Assembly (NCBI RefSeq): GCF_041435015.1
Contig: NZ_CP107989.1
Location: 9,052,001 to 9,116,000, forward strand
Reading direction: 5' to 3'
Origin: Streptomyces canus
GTDB lineage: Bacteria > Actinomycetota > Actinomycetes > Streptomycetales > Streptomycetaceae
DNA length: 64,000 nt
The position numbers and the translations under genes are program-made. Under the pieces are notes generated by a model. The model was not told the DNA's origin. It saw only the letters and a program-made list of their open reading frames with translations, and did not search any database. Positions 49,252-57,854 of the stretch are shown here, piece after piece. Positions within the stretch are counted from its first letter, which is position 1. Every line of letters starts with the position of its first letter.

Positions 49252-50511
49252 TCACCCGCTGATCACCTCCTGCTCGGTCCCGGCCGGTGCCCGATGGCGC
49301 CGGAAGCCGGGGAAGAGCAGGAGGAGGGCGAGCGCCGCCACGACGGTCAGGACACCGCCGCCCGTGACGGCCCACCTGACGCCGAGGGCGGCGCCGACGG
49401 TGCCGTGGAGGAGGTCGCCCAGCCGTGGTCCTCCGACGGCCACCACGGTGTCGATCCCCTGGAGCCTGCCGCGCATCCCGTCGGGAACGGCGCTCTGCAG
49501 CACCGTCTTCCGGAAGACCCCCAGCGCGAGGAGCGCACCGCCGGCCGGCAGCAGCCACGCCACGGCGGAGAGGAGCGAGTGGGCCAGCCCGAACCCCGCG
49601 ACCGCCAGGCCCCACACGCCGACCGACACGGCCACCGCGACACCGTGGCGGCCGATGCGCGTGAAGGCCCCGGAGAACAACCCCGCCAGCACGCCCCCGG
49701 CCGAGACGGCGGCGTACAACACCCCGATGTCGGAAGGGTGGAAGGTCTGCGCGGCCAGTTGCGGGAACAGTGCCGTGGGCAGACCGAGGGACAGCGCGGC
49801 GAAGTCGGCGAGATAGACCACCAGTAGAATCTGACGTCGCGTCACAAACCGTACGCCGTCCGCGATCTGCCCCGGAACCGCGCTCTTTCGTCGCTCACCG
49901 CCGCCTGCCGGGGGAAGAGCCGGCAGTCGCCACACGGCCCACACCGTCGCGCAGACCGCGACCGCGTCCGCCAGATACAGCGTCCGGCTGCCCACGACCG
50001 GCAGCAGGCCGCCGGCCAGCAGCGGCCCGGTGATTCCGGCGGACAGGAGCACCGTCGACTGCAGCGCGTTGGCGGCCGCAAGCAACTCGGGCCGTACCAG
50101 ACGGGGTGTCACGGCCCTGCTCGCCGTGGAGTTGGCGCCGAACAGGGCCTGCTGCACGGCCACCAGCACGAGCAGCACGGCGACCGACCGCAGATTCGCC
50201 CACGCCTGCGCCCACAGCAGCAACGACGTCACCCCGATGCCGATCGTGGTCGTCAGCAGCACACGCCGTCGGTCGCGTACATCGGCGAGGGCCCCTCCCC
50301 ACAGTGCCGCCGCGGCCATCGGGGCGAGGCCCACCAGACCGGCCAGCCCCACGTAGGCCGACGAGCCGGAGACCTCGTAGATCTGCAACGGCACGACGAC
50401 CGCCGTGAGTTGAGCTCCGAGGGCGGTCACGATTCCGGCCGCCCACAATCGCCGGAACGCGCCCGCCCGCAGTGGCCGTACGTCGATCAGCAGCTGTTTT
50501 CCTCGCACCAT
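49252..50511 (-). CDS. MFS exporter (EntS-like)
   Basis: A 419-residue major facilitator with about 12 predicted helices. The loop between helices 2 and 3 has GGALADVRDRRRVL (MFS signature). The overall pattern (LRAGAFRRLWAAGIVTALGAQLTAV, then VPLQIYE) is that of the MFS_3 / enterobactin exporter EntS group. It converges on the P450 gene with only 3 nt between stops. The most likely role is export of the NRPS product, giving efflux and self-protection. It may instead be unrelated to the cluster. The start is ATG at 50511. Confidence 0.9.
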   Translation of the reverse strand: MVRGKQLLIDVRPLRAGAFRRLWAAGIVTALGAQLTAVVVPLQIYEVSGSSAYVGLAGLVGLAPMAAAALWGGALADVRDRRRVLLTTTIGIGVTSLLLWAQAWANLRSVAVLLVLVAVQQALFGANSTASRAVTPRLVRPELLAAANALQSTVLLSAGITGPLLAGGLLPVVGSRTLYLADAVAVCATVWAVWRLPALPPAGGGERRKSAVPGQIADGVRFVTRRQILLVVYLADFAALSLGLPTALFPQLAAQTFHPSDIGVLYAAVSAGGVLAGLFSGAFTRIGRHGVAVAVSVGVWGLAVAGFGLAHSLLSAVAWLLPAGGALLALGVFRKTVLQSAVPDGMRGRLQGIDTVVAVGGPRLGDLLHGTVGAALGVRWAVTGGGVLTVVAALALLLLFPGFRRHRAPAGTEQEVISG

Positions 50512-50544
50512 GGAGCGAGGCTGCGGGCTCCCCTTGGGGCAAGG

Positions 50545-51075
50545 TCAACCGACGTGGGCGAGCACCTGGTCGGCCAGTTCCCGCGGGGTCGACTCGCCGT
50601 CGAGGAACACCGTGTCACCGGGCAGGGTATCGACCGCGGCCGTACACACCTCGATGCGGGCCTTGCACCACGCCCGCACCCGTTCCTCCCGCGCGGGATC
50701 GTCGGGGAAGTGGCTCCGTGCGTCGATCCGCCGCACCAGGACCTCCGGCGCGACCTTGATGAAGAAGTGGTGGACCACGATGTCCGCGGCCTTCAGGGCG
50801 CCGAAGATCTCGCCCCGGGAGCCGGGGTCCACCAGCGTCATGGGGATCAGGAGCGGGCGGCGGTGCTCCTCGACGAGACCGACGGCCAGGTCGGCGACCT
50901 GCCGCCGCCACAGGGGAAGGTCCTGGAAATCACCGGTCGGCACGTCCACGATCTCCCGCAGCACATATCCGACCATTTCGGGGTCGAAGACCAGCGCCTC
51001 GGGCCATCGCGGGCGCAGTTCCTCCACAAGCGTGCTCTTCCCGCCGCCGAACGGGCCGTTTATCCAGACGATCAC
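50545..51075 (-). CDS. TmrB-like AAA/P-loop ATP-binding protein
   Basis: A 176-residue protein. GTG at 51075 follows GGGGGAA. The N-terminus MIVWINGPFGGGKSTLVEEL is a Walker A of the type seen in TmrB, the Bacillus tunicamycin-resistance protein. Further features are an FDPEMVGYVLREI segment and a lid-like RRIDARSHFPDDPAREERVR. Such proteins bind ATP and, in some cases, phosphorylate or sequester antibiotics; many actinomycetes carry several of unknown role. Its position beside the NRPS operon and exporter makes self-resistance possible but unproven. It lies upstream of the exporter gene on the same strand. Confidence 0.8.
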   Translation of the reverse strand: MIVWINGPFGGGKSTLVEELRPRWPEALVFDPEMVGYVLREIVDVPTGDFQDLPLWRRQVADLAVGLVEEHRRPLLIPMTLVDPGSRGEIFGALKAADIVVHHFFIKVAPEVLVRRIDARSHFPDDPAREERVRAWCKARIEVCTAAVDTLPGDTVFLDGESTPRELADQVLAHVG

Positions 51076-51122
51076 AGTCGTTTCCCCCGGTTCCCGCGAA
51101 CGCCGAACGAGTGACAGTAGCG

Positions 51123-52169
51123 TCAACCCCGCGGCGGCGCGCTGCTCCCCCTCACCACCAGACGCGTCGGGACGAGGTCCGTACCGGGCTGTCCCCCCTC
51201 GTGCGCGCGGATCTGCTGAAGCACCTTCTGGACGCAGCGATGGCCCACTTCCGCGAAGTCCTGGTGGACGGTGGTGAGCGGCGGCACGAAGAACGCCGCG
51301 TCGGGGATGTCGTCGAAACCGACCACGCTGACGTCGTGCGGCACGGACAGCCCGCGCTCGTGGAACGCGCGCAGCAGCCCCAGCGCCATCTGGTCGTTGG
51401 CGGCGAACACGGCCGTACAGTCCGGCGGTTCGGCGAGCTGCAGCCCGGCCGCGTAACCGGACTCCGCCGACCAGTCCCCGTACAGCGCGGGCGGCACCGG
51501 CCGCCCCGCCGACTCGAGGACCGCACGCCAGGCCTGGGCCCGCCGCTGCCCCGCGAAGGAGGCCTGCGGACCGGCCACGTGCCAGACGGTCCGATGGCCC
51601 AGGTCCAGCAGATGCTCTACGGCCTTGCGCGCGCCGTCCGCCTGGTCGGTGTCGACCACGCTGTAGCGGTCGCCGGCGTCGGAGTCCACGACGACGACAT
51701 GCACCCCGGGCGGCAGCTGGACCGTCCCGGTGTCGAGGAGATGGATCTCCATGATGACGATGACCGCGTCCACGGCCAGCTCGCCCATCCGCGTGAAGGC
51801 CCCCAGGACGTTGTCCTGCGTCGGGACGTCGATGGGGATCAAGGTGATCGCGTACCCCTCGGCCGCCGCGTGCGTGGCGATCGCCTCCACCGTCCGGCTG
51901 TTGCCGGTCGAGGACAGGCTGAACAGGATCACGCCGATCGTGTTGAACTGGCCGTACCGCAGCGCCCGCGCGGCACTGTTGGGGCGGTAGCCCAGTTCCC
52001 GCATCGCCGCCAGCACCTGCTCGCGCGTGGCAACGATCACCCCGGGGTGACCGTTGGAGACCCGCGAGACCGTCTGCGAGGAGACACCCGCCAGCTTGGC
52101 GACGTCCGCCATGGACACGCGCTGCTTGCGCCGCCCCCCGGGCACACCGGAACCTCCCCGCTCCACCAC
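51123..52169 (-). CDS. LacI family transcriptional regulator (glycosidase-linked)
   Basis: 348 residues from GTG at 52169, chosen because GGAGGAGG lies 6 nt upstream; a longer frame exists but lacks this. The helix-turn-helix SMADVAKLAGVSSQTVSRVS is followed by the HPGV hinge region and a sugar-binding sensor domain with FAANDQMALGLLRAFHERG and VVGFDDIPDAAFF. It is divergent from the GH5 gene at 52318 with an 18-bp palindrome between them, so it almost certainly represses that gene and itself until a saccharide is present. It is unlikely to be part of the NRPS cluster. Confidence 0.93.
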   Translation of the reverse strand: MVERGGSGVPGGRRKQRVSMADVAKLAGVSSQTVSRVSNGHPGVIVATREQVLAAMRELGYRPNSAARALRYGQFNTIGVILFSLSSTGNSRTVEAIATHAAAEGYAITLIPIDVPTQDNVLGAFTRMGELAVDAVIVIMEIHLLDTGTVQLPPGVHVVVVDSDAGDRYSVVDTDQADGARKAVEHLLDLGHRTVWHVAGPQASFAGQRRAQAWRAVLESAGRPVPPALYGDWSAESGYAAGLQLAEPPDCTAVFAANDQMALGLLRAFHERGLSVPHDVSVVGFDDIPDAAFFVPPLTTVHQDFAEVGHRCVQKVLQQIRAHEGGQPGTDLVPTRLVVRGSSAPPRG

Positions 52170-52274
52170 TGCTGCCTCCTCCGTCCGCACACGAACGTGT
52201 TGCGTGTCGCACCGGATGTTACGTGTGGGAAACCTTGACGGTCGCCGGAGCGGATGCCACGATTCCGGCGCCGT

Positions 52275-52292
52275 CATGTTTACGTAAACATG
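52275..52292. promoter_or_regulatory. 18-bp perfect palindrome, LacI-family operator of the GH5 gene
   Basis: CATGTTTACGTAAACATG is a perfect palindrome with central CG, AT-rich in a GC-rich genome, 26 nt before the GH5 start codon. Form and position match a LacI operator, and the LacI gene is divergent from it. Confidence 0.8.
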
Positions 52293-52317
52293 CTGTCATT
52301 CCGAAAGGGTTTGGTCG

Positions 52318-53373
52318 ATGCGCAAGACCCCCGTCAGCACCCGCGCCCCGAGGCTGCGTGCCTCGCTCGTCGCCGTCGCGATCGCCGCGATCAGCGGTGC
52401 CACCCTCACCGGCAGCCCCGCCTCCGCCGCCGCGCCGACCACCGACACGACCCAGTTCAAGGGCGTCAACTGGGCCGACCCGCGCGACAACTTCGCCGAC
52501 GACGAGCTCCAGTTGTCGGGCCTGTCGACCTCCGACACCTACGCCCAGACGTACACCAAGGCGAGCCGCATCATCTCGGCGTTCCGGGCGAACCTCGGCG
52601 CCAACACCGTCCGGCTGCCGATCAACCCGTACACCGTCAACGGCTCCTACTGGAAGTCGTACCGGGGCGTCATAGACGCCGCGACGGCCCACGGCTTCAA
52701 GGTCATCGTGTCCTACTGGGAGGGCACGGGCGACCGCAAGGACGGCTTCATCGACGACGAGGCCACCTACTGGCCGATGTGGAACACCGTGGTCAAGGCC
52801 TACAAGGGCAACTCCCGGGTCTACTTCGAGCCGATGAACGAGCCGCACGGCTACACGGACACCGAGTGGGCCGACATCGCCGCGAAGTGGCTGAACACGT
52901 ACAAGTCGGTGCCGCGCAACCGGGTCTTCGTCAGTGGCGCCGGCTACAACGACCACGTCACGACCGTGTGCGCCGACCCGCGCCTGAAGGGCACCTACCT
53001 GTCGCTGCACCACTACGGCTTCTGGAAGTCGTACGCCACCTACGACGAGTGGGTGGCCGACCTGAAGGTGCGCATCGGCGACTGCGCGAACCGGACCGTG
53101 GCGGACGAGTTCGGCGCGCCGATGACGACGGGTCTGAACTACAACGTGAAGACCCCGGACGACAACTTCGTCAACTACGTCCAGGCCGTCACCGACACCT
53201 TCCGCGAGCTGAAGATGGGTTCGGTGTACTGGCCGGGCCTGCGCACCGACGACATCTACTCGGTGCAGAAGCTCGTCGGCCCGGCCAACCGGCCGTGGCT
53301 GGAGACCACCAACCAGTCGGGCGCCGACCGCCTCGCCTGGGCCTGGGGCCGCGGAACGCCCGTCAAGGGCTGA
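52318..53373 (+). CDS. Secreted glycoside hydrolase family 5 (cellulase-like)
   Basis: 351 residues with a signal peptide (about 1-38, ending PASAAA) and a single GH5 TIM barrel. The proton donor is Glu175 in FEPMNEPHG and the nucleophile Glu264 in VADEFGAP; HHYG precedes it and WPGLRTDD follows. No carbohydrate-binding module is attached. It probably cleaves beta-1,4-glucan or a related beta-glycan outside the cell. The start ATG at 52318 is preceded by AAAGGG. Regulation by the divergent LacI protein through the palindrome at 52275-52292 is inferred. A strong hairpin follows the gene. Confidence 0.92.
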   Translation: MRKTPVSTRAPRLRASLVAVAIAAISGATLTGSPASAAAPTTDTTQFKGVNWADPRDNFADDELQLSGLSTSDTYAQTYTKASRIISAFRANLGANTVRLPINPYTVNGSYWKSYRGVIDAATAHGFKVIVSYWEGTGDRKDGFIDDEATYWPMWNTVVKAYKGNSRVYFEPMNEPHGYTDTEWADIAAKWLNTYKSVPRNRVFVSGAGYNDHVTTVCADPRLKGTYLSLHHYGFWKSYATYDEWVADLKVRIGDCANRTVADEFGAPMTTGLNYNVKTPDDNFVNYVQAVTDTFRELKMGSVYWPGLRTDDIYSVQKLVGPANRPWLETTNQSGADRLAWAWGRGTPVKG

Positions 53374-53388
53374 CGCCCTTCCCTGTTC

Positions 53389-53418
53389 CGGCCGCGGTGC
53401 CTTTCGGCGCCGCGGCCG
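53389..53418 (+). terminator. Hairpin terminator after the GH5 gene
   Basis: A 13-bp stem (53389-53401 with 53406-53418, one G-U pair) closes on a TTTC tetraloop, starting 16 nt after the stop codon. There is no long T-run, as is common in Streptomyces. Confidence 0.8.
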
Positions 53419-53520
53419 ATCGGCGTTCACGGCGGTGTTCGGACATGGCCGACTCGCGCCCTTCTCATGCCCTCCGGAGCTGCCCAGACTTCTTGGCGGG
53501 AACACAGGGGGGAGGGCGCT

Positions 53521-54213
53521 GTGGCCAGGCGTCGACGGGGTACGGCCGCTCGCGGACGGCGGGTGCGGCAGTGGGGGTGGGGCGGCGCGGTGGCGCTGGT
53601 CCTGGTGGTGCTGTTCTGGGCGAGCGTGTGGCCCTGTCTCCTGGGCGTGCTGTCGGTCGCCGCCGCCGCGGCGACCGTCTGGCGGCTGTGGCACGTGGAC
53701 CGGCTGCTCCGGGGCACGGACCGTCTCCGGCGGCAGGAGGAGGCGGTGAAGGCGGGCCGGCGGACCCTCACCGAGGTGGACCTCATGACGGGCACCGAGT
53801 TCGAGGAACTGATCGCCGGACTGTGCCGGCGGGACGGGTGCACGGAGGTCCGGCGGGTGGGCGGTGCGGGCGACAACGGCGCCGATGTCCGGGGCCGGCT
53901 GCCGGACGGCCGCACGATGGTCGTCCAGTGCAAGCGGTACGCACCGAGCAGAGCGATCCCGAATCGCGAGCTGCGCGATCTGCTGGGCGCCCAGGTGCAC
54001 TTCCGCGCCGACGTAGCCGTCTTCGTGACGACCTCACGCTTCACCGGGCCCTCCGAGAAGTTCGCGCTGGAGCACGACATCCTCGCCGTGCACCGCGACC
54101 TCCTCGGCCTGTGGAACCACGGGGCCACCCTCGTGTCGCTGGGCGAGGTGAACGGCCGGGGCCAGGGGGACGCACGGCATCGGGCCCGCTGGAAGAAGGC
54201 GTACGGCGGCTAG
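53521..54213 (+). CDS. Membrane-anchored Mrr-type restriction endonuclease-like protein
   Basis: About 230 residues from GTG at 53521, which has a GGGGGGAGGG site. A hydrophobic N-terminal pair of helices (about 20-60, WGGAVALVLVVLFWASVW) anchors it. The C-terminal half is an Mrr-cat domain of the PD-(D/E)xK fold: FEELIAGLCRRDG, then GDNGADVRGR (catalytic Asp) and MVVQCKRY (Q-x-K). Mrr-like proteins cleave modified foreign DNA; membrane-anchored versions are widespread in actinobacteria but poorly understood. There is no methylase or other defence gene beside it. The downstream neighbour is an AhpD-like gene. Confidence 0.85.
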   Translation: MARRRRGTAARGRRVRQWGWGGAVALVLVVLFWASVWPCLLGVLSVAAAAATVWRLWHVDRLLRGTDRLRRQEEAVKAGRRTLTEVDLMTGTEFEELIAGLCRRDGCTEVRRVGGAGDNGADVRGRLPDGRTMVVQCKRYAPSRAIPNRELRDLLGAQVHFRADVAVFVTTSRFTGPSEKFALEHDILAVHRDLLGLWNHGATLVSLGEVNGRGQGDARHRARWKKAYGG

Positions 54214-54317
54214 GACCCCGTCCCAGAGAGACGCAGGTCACATCCGTGGCTGTCACAATCCGCCGGGTCATTCAGTCGTAGGTGTGTAGCCATCGACCAC
54301 GGCAGAAGGAGCACACC

Positions 54318-54788
54318 ATGGAAGCCCGACTCGACGTCTTCACCAGCCCGCTGGCCGGCAAGCTGCTGAGGCACTTCGCCTCGGCGGGGAAGGTGGTCAC
54401 GGACTCGGGACTGCCGACGACGACCCAGGAACTGGTCAAGATCCGCGCGAGCCAGATCAACGGCTGCGGGTTCTGTCTCGACATGCACACCAAGGAGGCC
54501 GCAGCCGCGGGCGAGACCGCGCAGCGCCTCCACATGGTCGCCGCGTGGCGTGAGGCCAAGGTCTTCACCGAGGCCGAGCGCGCCGCGCTGGAGCTGACGG
54601 AGCAGGGCACCCGCCTCGCCGACGGGACCGGCGTCTCGGACGAGGTCTGGGCGAACGCCGCCAAGCACTACGACGAGGACCAGCTCCTCGCCCTGGTCTC
54701 CCTGATCGCCGTCATCAACGCCTTCAACCGGCTGAACGTCATGACCCAGCAGCCGGCCGGCGACTACGTGGTCGGTCAGTTCGGCTGA
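54318..54788 (+). CDS. Carboxymuconolactone decarboxylase / AhpD-like protein
   Basis: A 156-residue protein. ATG at 54318 follows AGAAGGAG. The core motif is RASQINGCGFCLDMH, with the CxxC and downstream His that form the redox centre of AhpD-type alkylhydroperoxidases. Length and the single domain fit the family (CMD). It probably reduces peroxides with thiol cofactors; a true lactone decarboxylase role is unlikely. It is the last forward gene before the convergent ABC-transporter operon, from which it is separated by a hairpin. Confidence 0.9.
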   Translation: MEARLDVFTSPLAGKLLRHFASAGKVVTDSGLPTTTQELVKIRASQINGCGFCLDMHTKEAAAAGETAQRLHMVAAWREAKVFTEAERAALELTEQGTRLADGTGVSDEVWANAAKHYDEDQLLALVSLIAVINAFNRLNVMTQQPAGDYVVGQFG

Positions 54789-54807
54789 GCCTGAGGACCG
54801 GGTGACC

Positions 54808-54833
54808 GGCCCGGGGGCTGCAGACCCCGGGCC
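54808..54833. terminator. Hairpin between convergent genes
   Basis: GGCCCGGGG (54808-54816) pairs perfectly with CCCCGGGCC (54825-54833), loop 8 nt. It lies between the AhpD-like stop and the end of the last ABC-transporter gene and may serve both. Confidence 0.6.
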
Positions 54834-54846
54834 CGACCTCACAACC

Positions 54847-55866
54847 TCAGCCGGCCAGCGGGTAGTGACAGGCCACCTGACGGCCGGAGGCGTTCGACGT
54901 GAGCCGCGGGCGTTCCACCGCACACAGATCCCGGGCGTACGGGCAGCGTGTGCGGAACGGGCACCCCGTCGGCTTGTCCGCCGGACTGGGCACCTCACCG
55001 GTCAGCACGATGCGCTCCCGGGGCGGCCCCTCCTCCGCGAACGTCCCGTCGTCGATGTCCGGCACCGCCGACAACAGGGCCTGCGTGTACGGATGGGCAG
55101 GGTCCGAGTACAACGCCTCCGTGCCGGCGAGCTCGACGATCTCACCGAGATACATGACGGCGATCCGGTCCGACACATGACGGACCACACCGAGATCGTG
55201 CGCGATGAAGACGTACGTGAGTCCGAACTCCTCCTGGAGATCGGCGAAGAGGTTCAGCACCTGCGCCTGGATCGACACATCCAGCGCGGACACCGGCTCG
55301 TCGGCCACGATCAGCTTCGGATTCGTCGCCAAGGCGCGTGCGATACCGATGCGTTGGCGCTGACCGCCGGAGAACTCGTGCGGATAGCGGTCCAGATGGG
55401 CCGCCGCCAGTCCTACGACGTCGAAGAGTTCCCGGACCCTGCGGCGGACCGCGGACGCGTCGCCGTACCGGTGCACGAGCAGCGGCTCGGCCACGATGTC
55501 CCCGGCGCGACGGCGGGGGTTGAGCGAGGCCTGCGGGTCCTGGAAGACCAGTTGCATGCCCGGCCGTACCGGACGCAGTCGTCGCGCGGACATCGTGGAG
55601 ATGTCCTGACCGTCGAACTCGACGCGCCCGCCCGTGAGTTCGGTGAGCCGGACCAGACACCGCCCGAGCGTGGACTTGCCGCACCCGGACTCCCCGACGA
55701 CGCCGAGGGTTTCCCCGCCACGCACCGCCAGGGAGACCCCGTCGACGGCACGCAGCACCTGGCGCCTGCCGCGCACGGGGTAGTGCTTGGTGACGTCCGT
55801 GGCACGCAACAGGACCTCGCCGGGGGGTGCCGCCACATCCACTGTCACGATCTCCTGTGCCGTCAC
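54847..55866 (-). CDS. Peptide ABC transporter ATP-binding protein (DppF/OppF type)
   Basis: A 339-residue ATPase. GTG at 55866 overlaps the stop of the preceding gene (GTGA). Walker A is GESGCGKST, signature SGGQRQRIG, Walker [13 protein letters not shown], and the switch His is in FIAHDLGVV. The C-terminal cysteine-rich [14 protein letters not shown] region is the oligopeptide-type extension, thought to bind an iron-sulfur cluster. It pairs with the DppD-type ATPase encoded just upstream to power the two permeases. It is the last gene of the operon. Confidence 0.95.
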   Translation of the reverse strand: MTAQEIVTVDVAAPPGEVLLRATDVTKHYPVRGRRQVLRAVDGVSLAVRGGETLGVVGESGCGKSTLGRCLVRLTELTGGRVEFDGQDISTMSARRLRPVRPGMQLVFQDPQASLNPRRRAGDIVAEPLLVHRYGDASAVRRRVRELFDVVGLAAAHLDRYPHEFSGGQRQRIGIARALATNPKLIVADEPVSALDVSIQAQVLNLFADLQEEFGLTYVFIAHDLGVVRHVSDRIAVMYLGEIVELAGTEALYSDPAHPYTQALLSAVPDIDDGTFAEEGPPRERIVLTGEVPSPADKPTGCPFRTRCPYARDLCAVERPRLTSNASGRQVACHYPLAG

Positions 55867-56891
55867 GACGCCGCCTCCGTGTTCACGTCTTCGTCGGCCG
55901 TCAGCCGCAGTCCCGCACGGTCGTCGCGCGGCAGCCAACAGGCGTCCAGATGACCGGCGTCACCGTTGCCCGCCGACAGCGCGGGCCGCTCCTCGCAGCG
56001 GTCGTGCCGCAGCCGGCAACGCGGCGCGAACGCGCACCCCTCCGGAACGCCACCCGGTGCCACCGGCACGCCCGCGATGGTGGGCAGCCGCCGCAGCCGG
56101 GGACCGCCCACCCGGGGCACCGAGTCGAGCAGACCCCAGGTGTAGGGGTGTCGCGGACCGTGGAACACCGCCCGCCGCGGGCCCTCCTCGGCCGCCCGGC
56201 CGCCGTACAGGACCAGGACCCGGTCGGCGATCTGGGAGACCACGCCCATGTCGTGGGTGATGAGCACCATCGCGGAGCCCCCTGCGTTGAGGTCCCGCAT
56301 CAGATCGAGAATCTGCGCCTGGACCGTGACGTCCAGTGCCGTCGTCGGCTCGTCGGCGATCAGCAGTGAGGGACTGCAGGAGAGCGCCATCGCGATGACC
56401 GCGCGCTGACGCATCCCGCCGGAGAACTCGTGCGGATAGGCGTTCACCCGCGAGGCCGCGTCGGGGATGCCGACGTCCGAGAGCAGCCGGACGGCACGCG
56501 CGTGTGCCTCCTTGCGGGAGACCTGTTCGTGCGCCCGGATCGCCTCGGCGATCTGCCAGCCCACGGTGTACACCGGGGTCAGTGCGGTCATCGGGTCCTG
56601 GAAGACCATCGCGATCTCCCGGCCGCGCACCGCACGCATCTCCTTCTCGGGCAGGGTGAGCAAGTCACGTCCTCGGAAGAGAACCTCACCCGACACGCTC
56701 ACGTTCGGGTTGGTGAGCAGCCGCAGCACGGCGAGCATCGACACACTCTTGCCGGAGCCCGACTCGCCCACCACGCCCAGCACTTCGCCGGGGGCCACGG
56801 AGAAGGAGAGACTGTCGACGGCCGTGACGAGGCCCTGGCGGGTGCGGAAGCTTACGCGCAGGTCCCGTACGTCCAGCAGCGGTTCAGGCAT
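55863..56891 (-). CDS. Peptide ABC transporter ATP-binding protein (DppD/OppD type)
   Basis: A 342-residue ATPase with Walker A GESGSGKSV, signature SGGMRQRA, Walker B LLIADEPTTALD and the D-subunit-specific region GWQIAEAIRAHEQVSRKEA. The C-terminal CAFAPRCRLRHDRC is the usual oligopeptide extension. ATG at 56891 overlaps the end of the upstream permease gene by 8 nt, and the stop overlaps the next gene, so all are translated together. It drives peptide uptake. Confidence 0.95.
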   Translation of the reverse strand: MPEPLLDVRDLRVSFRTRQGLVTAVDSLSFSVAPGEVLGVVGESGSGKSVSMLAVLRLLTNPNVSVSGEVLFRGRDLLTLPEKEMRAVRGREIAMVFQDPMTALTPVYTVGWQIAEAIRAHEQVSRKEAHARAVRLLSDVGIPDAASRVNAYPHEFSGGMRQRAVIAMALSCSPSLLIADEPTTALDVTVQAQILDLMRDLNAGGSAMVLITHDMGVVSQIADRVLVLYGGRAAEEGPRRAVFHGPRHPYTWGLLDSVPRVGGPRLRRLPTIAGVPVAPGGVPEGCAFAPRCRLRHDRCEERPALSAGNGDAGHLDACWLPRDDRAGLRLTADEDVNTEAAS

Positions 56892-57852
56892 GGCGGGCCC
56901 TCGGATCGAGTCGCGCGTACAGGATGTCCACCAGGGCGTTGGCGAGGACCACGAAGAACGCCGCGTACAGAACCGTGCCCATGATCACGGGCAGGTCCAG
57001 GTTCTGCAGGGCGTCGAAGGTGAGCTTGCCGATGCCGGGCAGGCCGAAGACCACCTCGGTCAGGAGCGCGGCCCCGCCGACGAGCGCGCCGAAGTCCAGG
57101 CCGAACAGCGACACGATCGGGATCAGCGAGCAGCGCAGGGCGTGCCGGAGCAGGATCCGTCGCTCGGACTGGCCCTTGGCGCGGGCCGTACGGACGTAGT
57201 CCTCGTTCAGTGCGGTGACGACCTCGCCGCGCAGCAGCCGGGCGTAGATCCCGGCGTACAGCAGGGCGAGCGTCAGCCAGGGGAAGAGCATGTGCAGCGC
57301 CCACTGGCCGGGGTCCTGGCCGAGACCGACGTAGCCGGGCGGGGGCACCCAGGAGAAGAGCGAGTCGTGCAGCTGCTTCTGGGTGAGGAGGTTGACGACC
57401 TCGCCGAGCCAGTAGGCCGGGAGCGAAACGCCGACCACGCCCACCAGCATGATCAGCGGGTCGGCGGCACGGCCGCGCAGCGTCGCCGCGGCCGTGCCCA
57501 TGAGGATGCCGGCCGTCATCCAGATCAGGGCCGCGCCGATGACCAGCGACAGGGTCACGGGGGTGGCCTGGATGATCTGCGGGATGACCCGGGAGCCGCG
57601 GTTGACGAACGACTCCAGATCCCGGTCGATCAACAGGTGACGCATCATCAGCAGATAGCGGATCGGCATCGGCCGGTCCAGGCCGAAGGAGTGCCGCACC
57701 TGGGCGAGGGTGGCCGGGTCGGCGTTGCGGCCCGCGATGCGTGCCGCCGGGTCGACTCCCGGGGTGGCGAAGAAGATCAGGAACACCAGCACGCTGATCG
57801 CGAACATCACCAGCAGGGCCGAGGCGAAGCGTTTGAGGGCGAAGACGAGCAT
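56884..57852 (-). CDS. Peptide ABC transporter permease (DppB type)
   Basis: A 322-residue membrane protein. The N-terminus MLVFALKRFASALLVMFAIS is the standard DppB start, followed by about five more helices. The permease coupling motif reads NEDYVRTARAKGQSERRILL, near LPGIGKLTFDAL, where it contacts the ATPases. It forms the translocation channel with the DppC-type permease. The ATG at 57852 lies 2 nt after the upstream stop. Confidence 0.94.
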   Translation of the reverse strand: MLVFALKRFASALLVMFAISVLVFLIFFATPGVDPAARIAGRNADPATLAQVRHSFGLDRPMPIRYLLMMRHLLIDRDLESFVNRGSRVIPQIIQATPVTLSLVIGAALIWMTAGILMGTAAATLRGRAADPLIMLVGVVGVSLPAYWLGEVVNLLTQKQLHDSLFSWVPPPGYVGLGQDPGQWALHMLFPWLTLALLYAGIYARLLRGEVVTALNEDYVRTARAKGQSERRILLRHALRCSLIPIVSLFGLDFGALVGGAALLTEVVFGLPGIGKLTFDALQNLDLPVIMGTVLYAAFFVVLANALVDILYARLDPRARHA

Positions 57853-57854
57853 GG

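Noticed and set aside
51123..52169. LacI regulator as pathway regulator of the NRPS operon
   Set aside because: It is divergent from and shares an operator with the GH5 gene, which explains its presence; no matching palindrome was seen before 27319.
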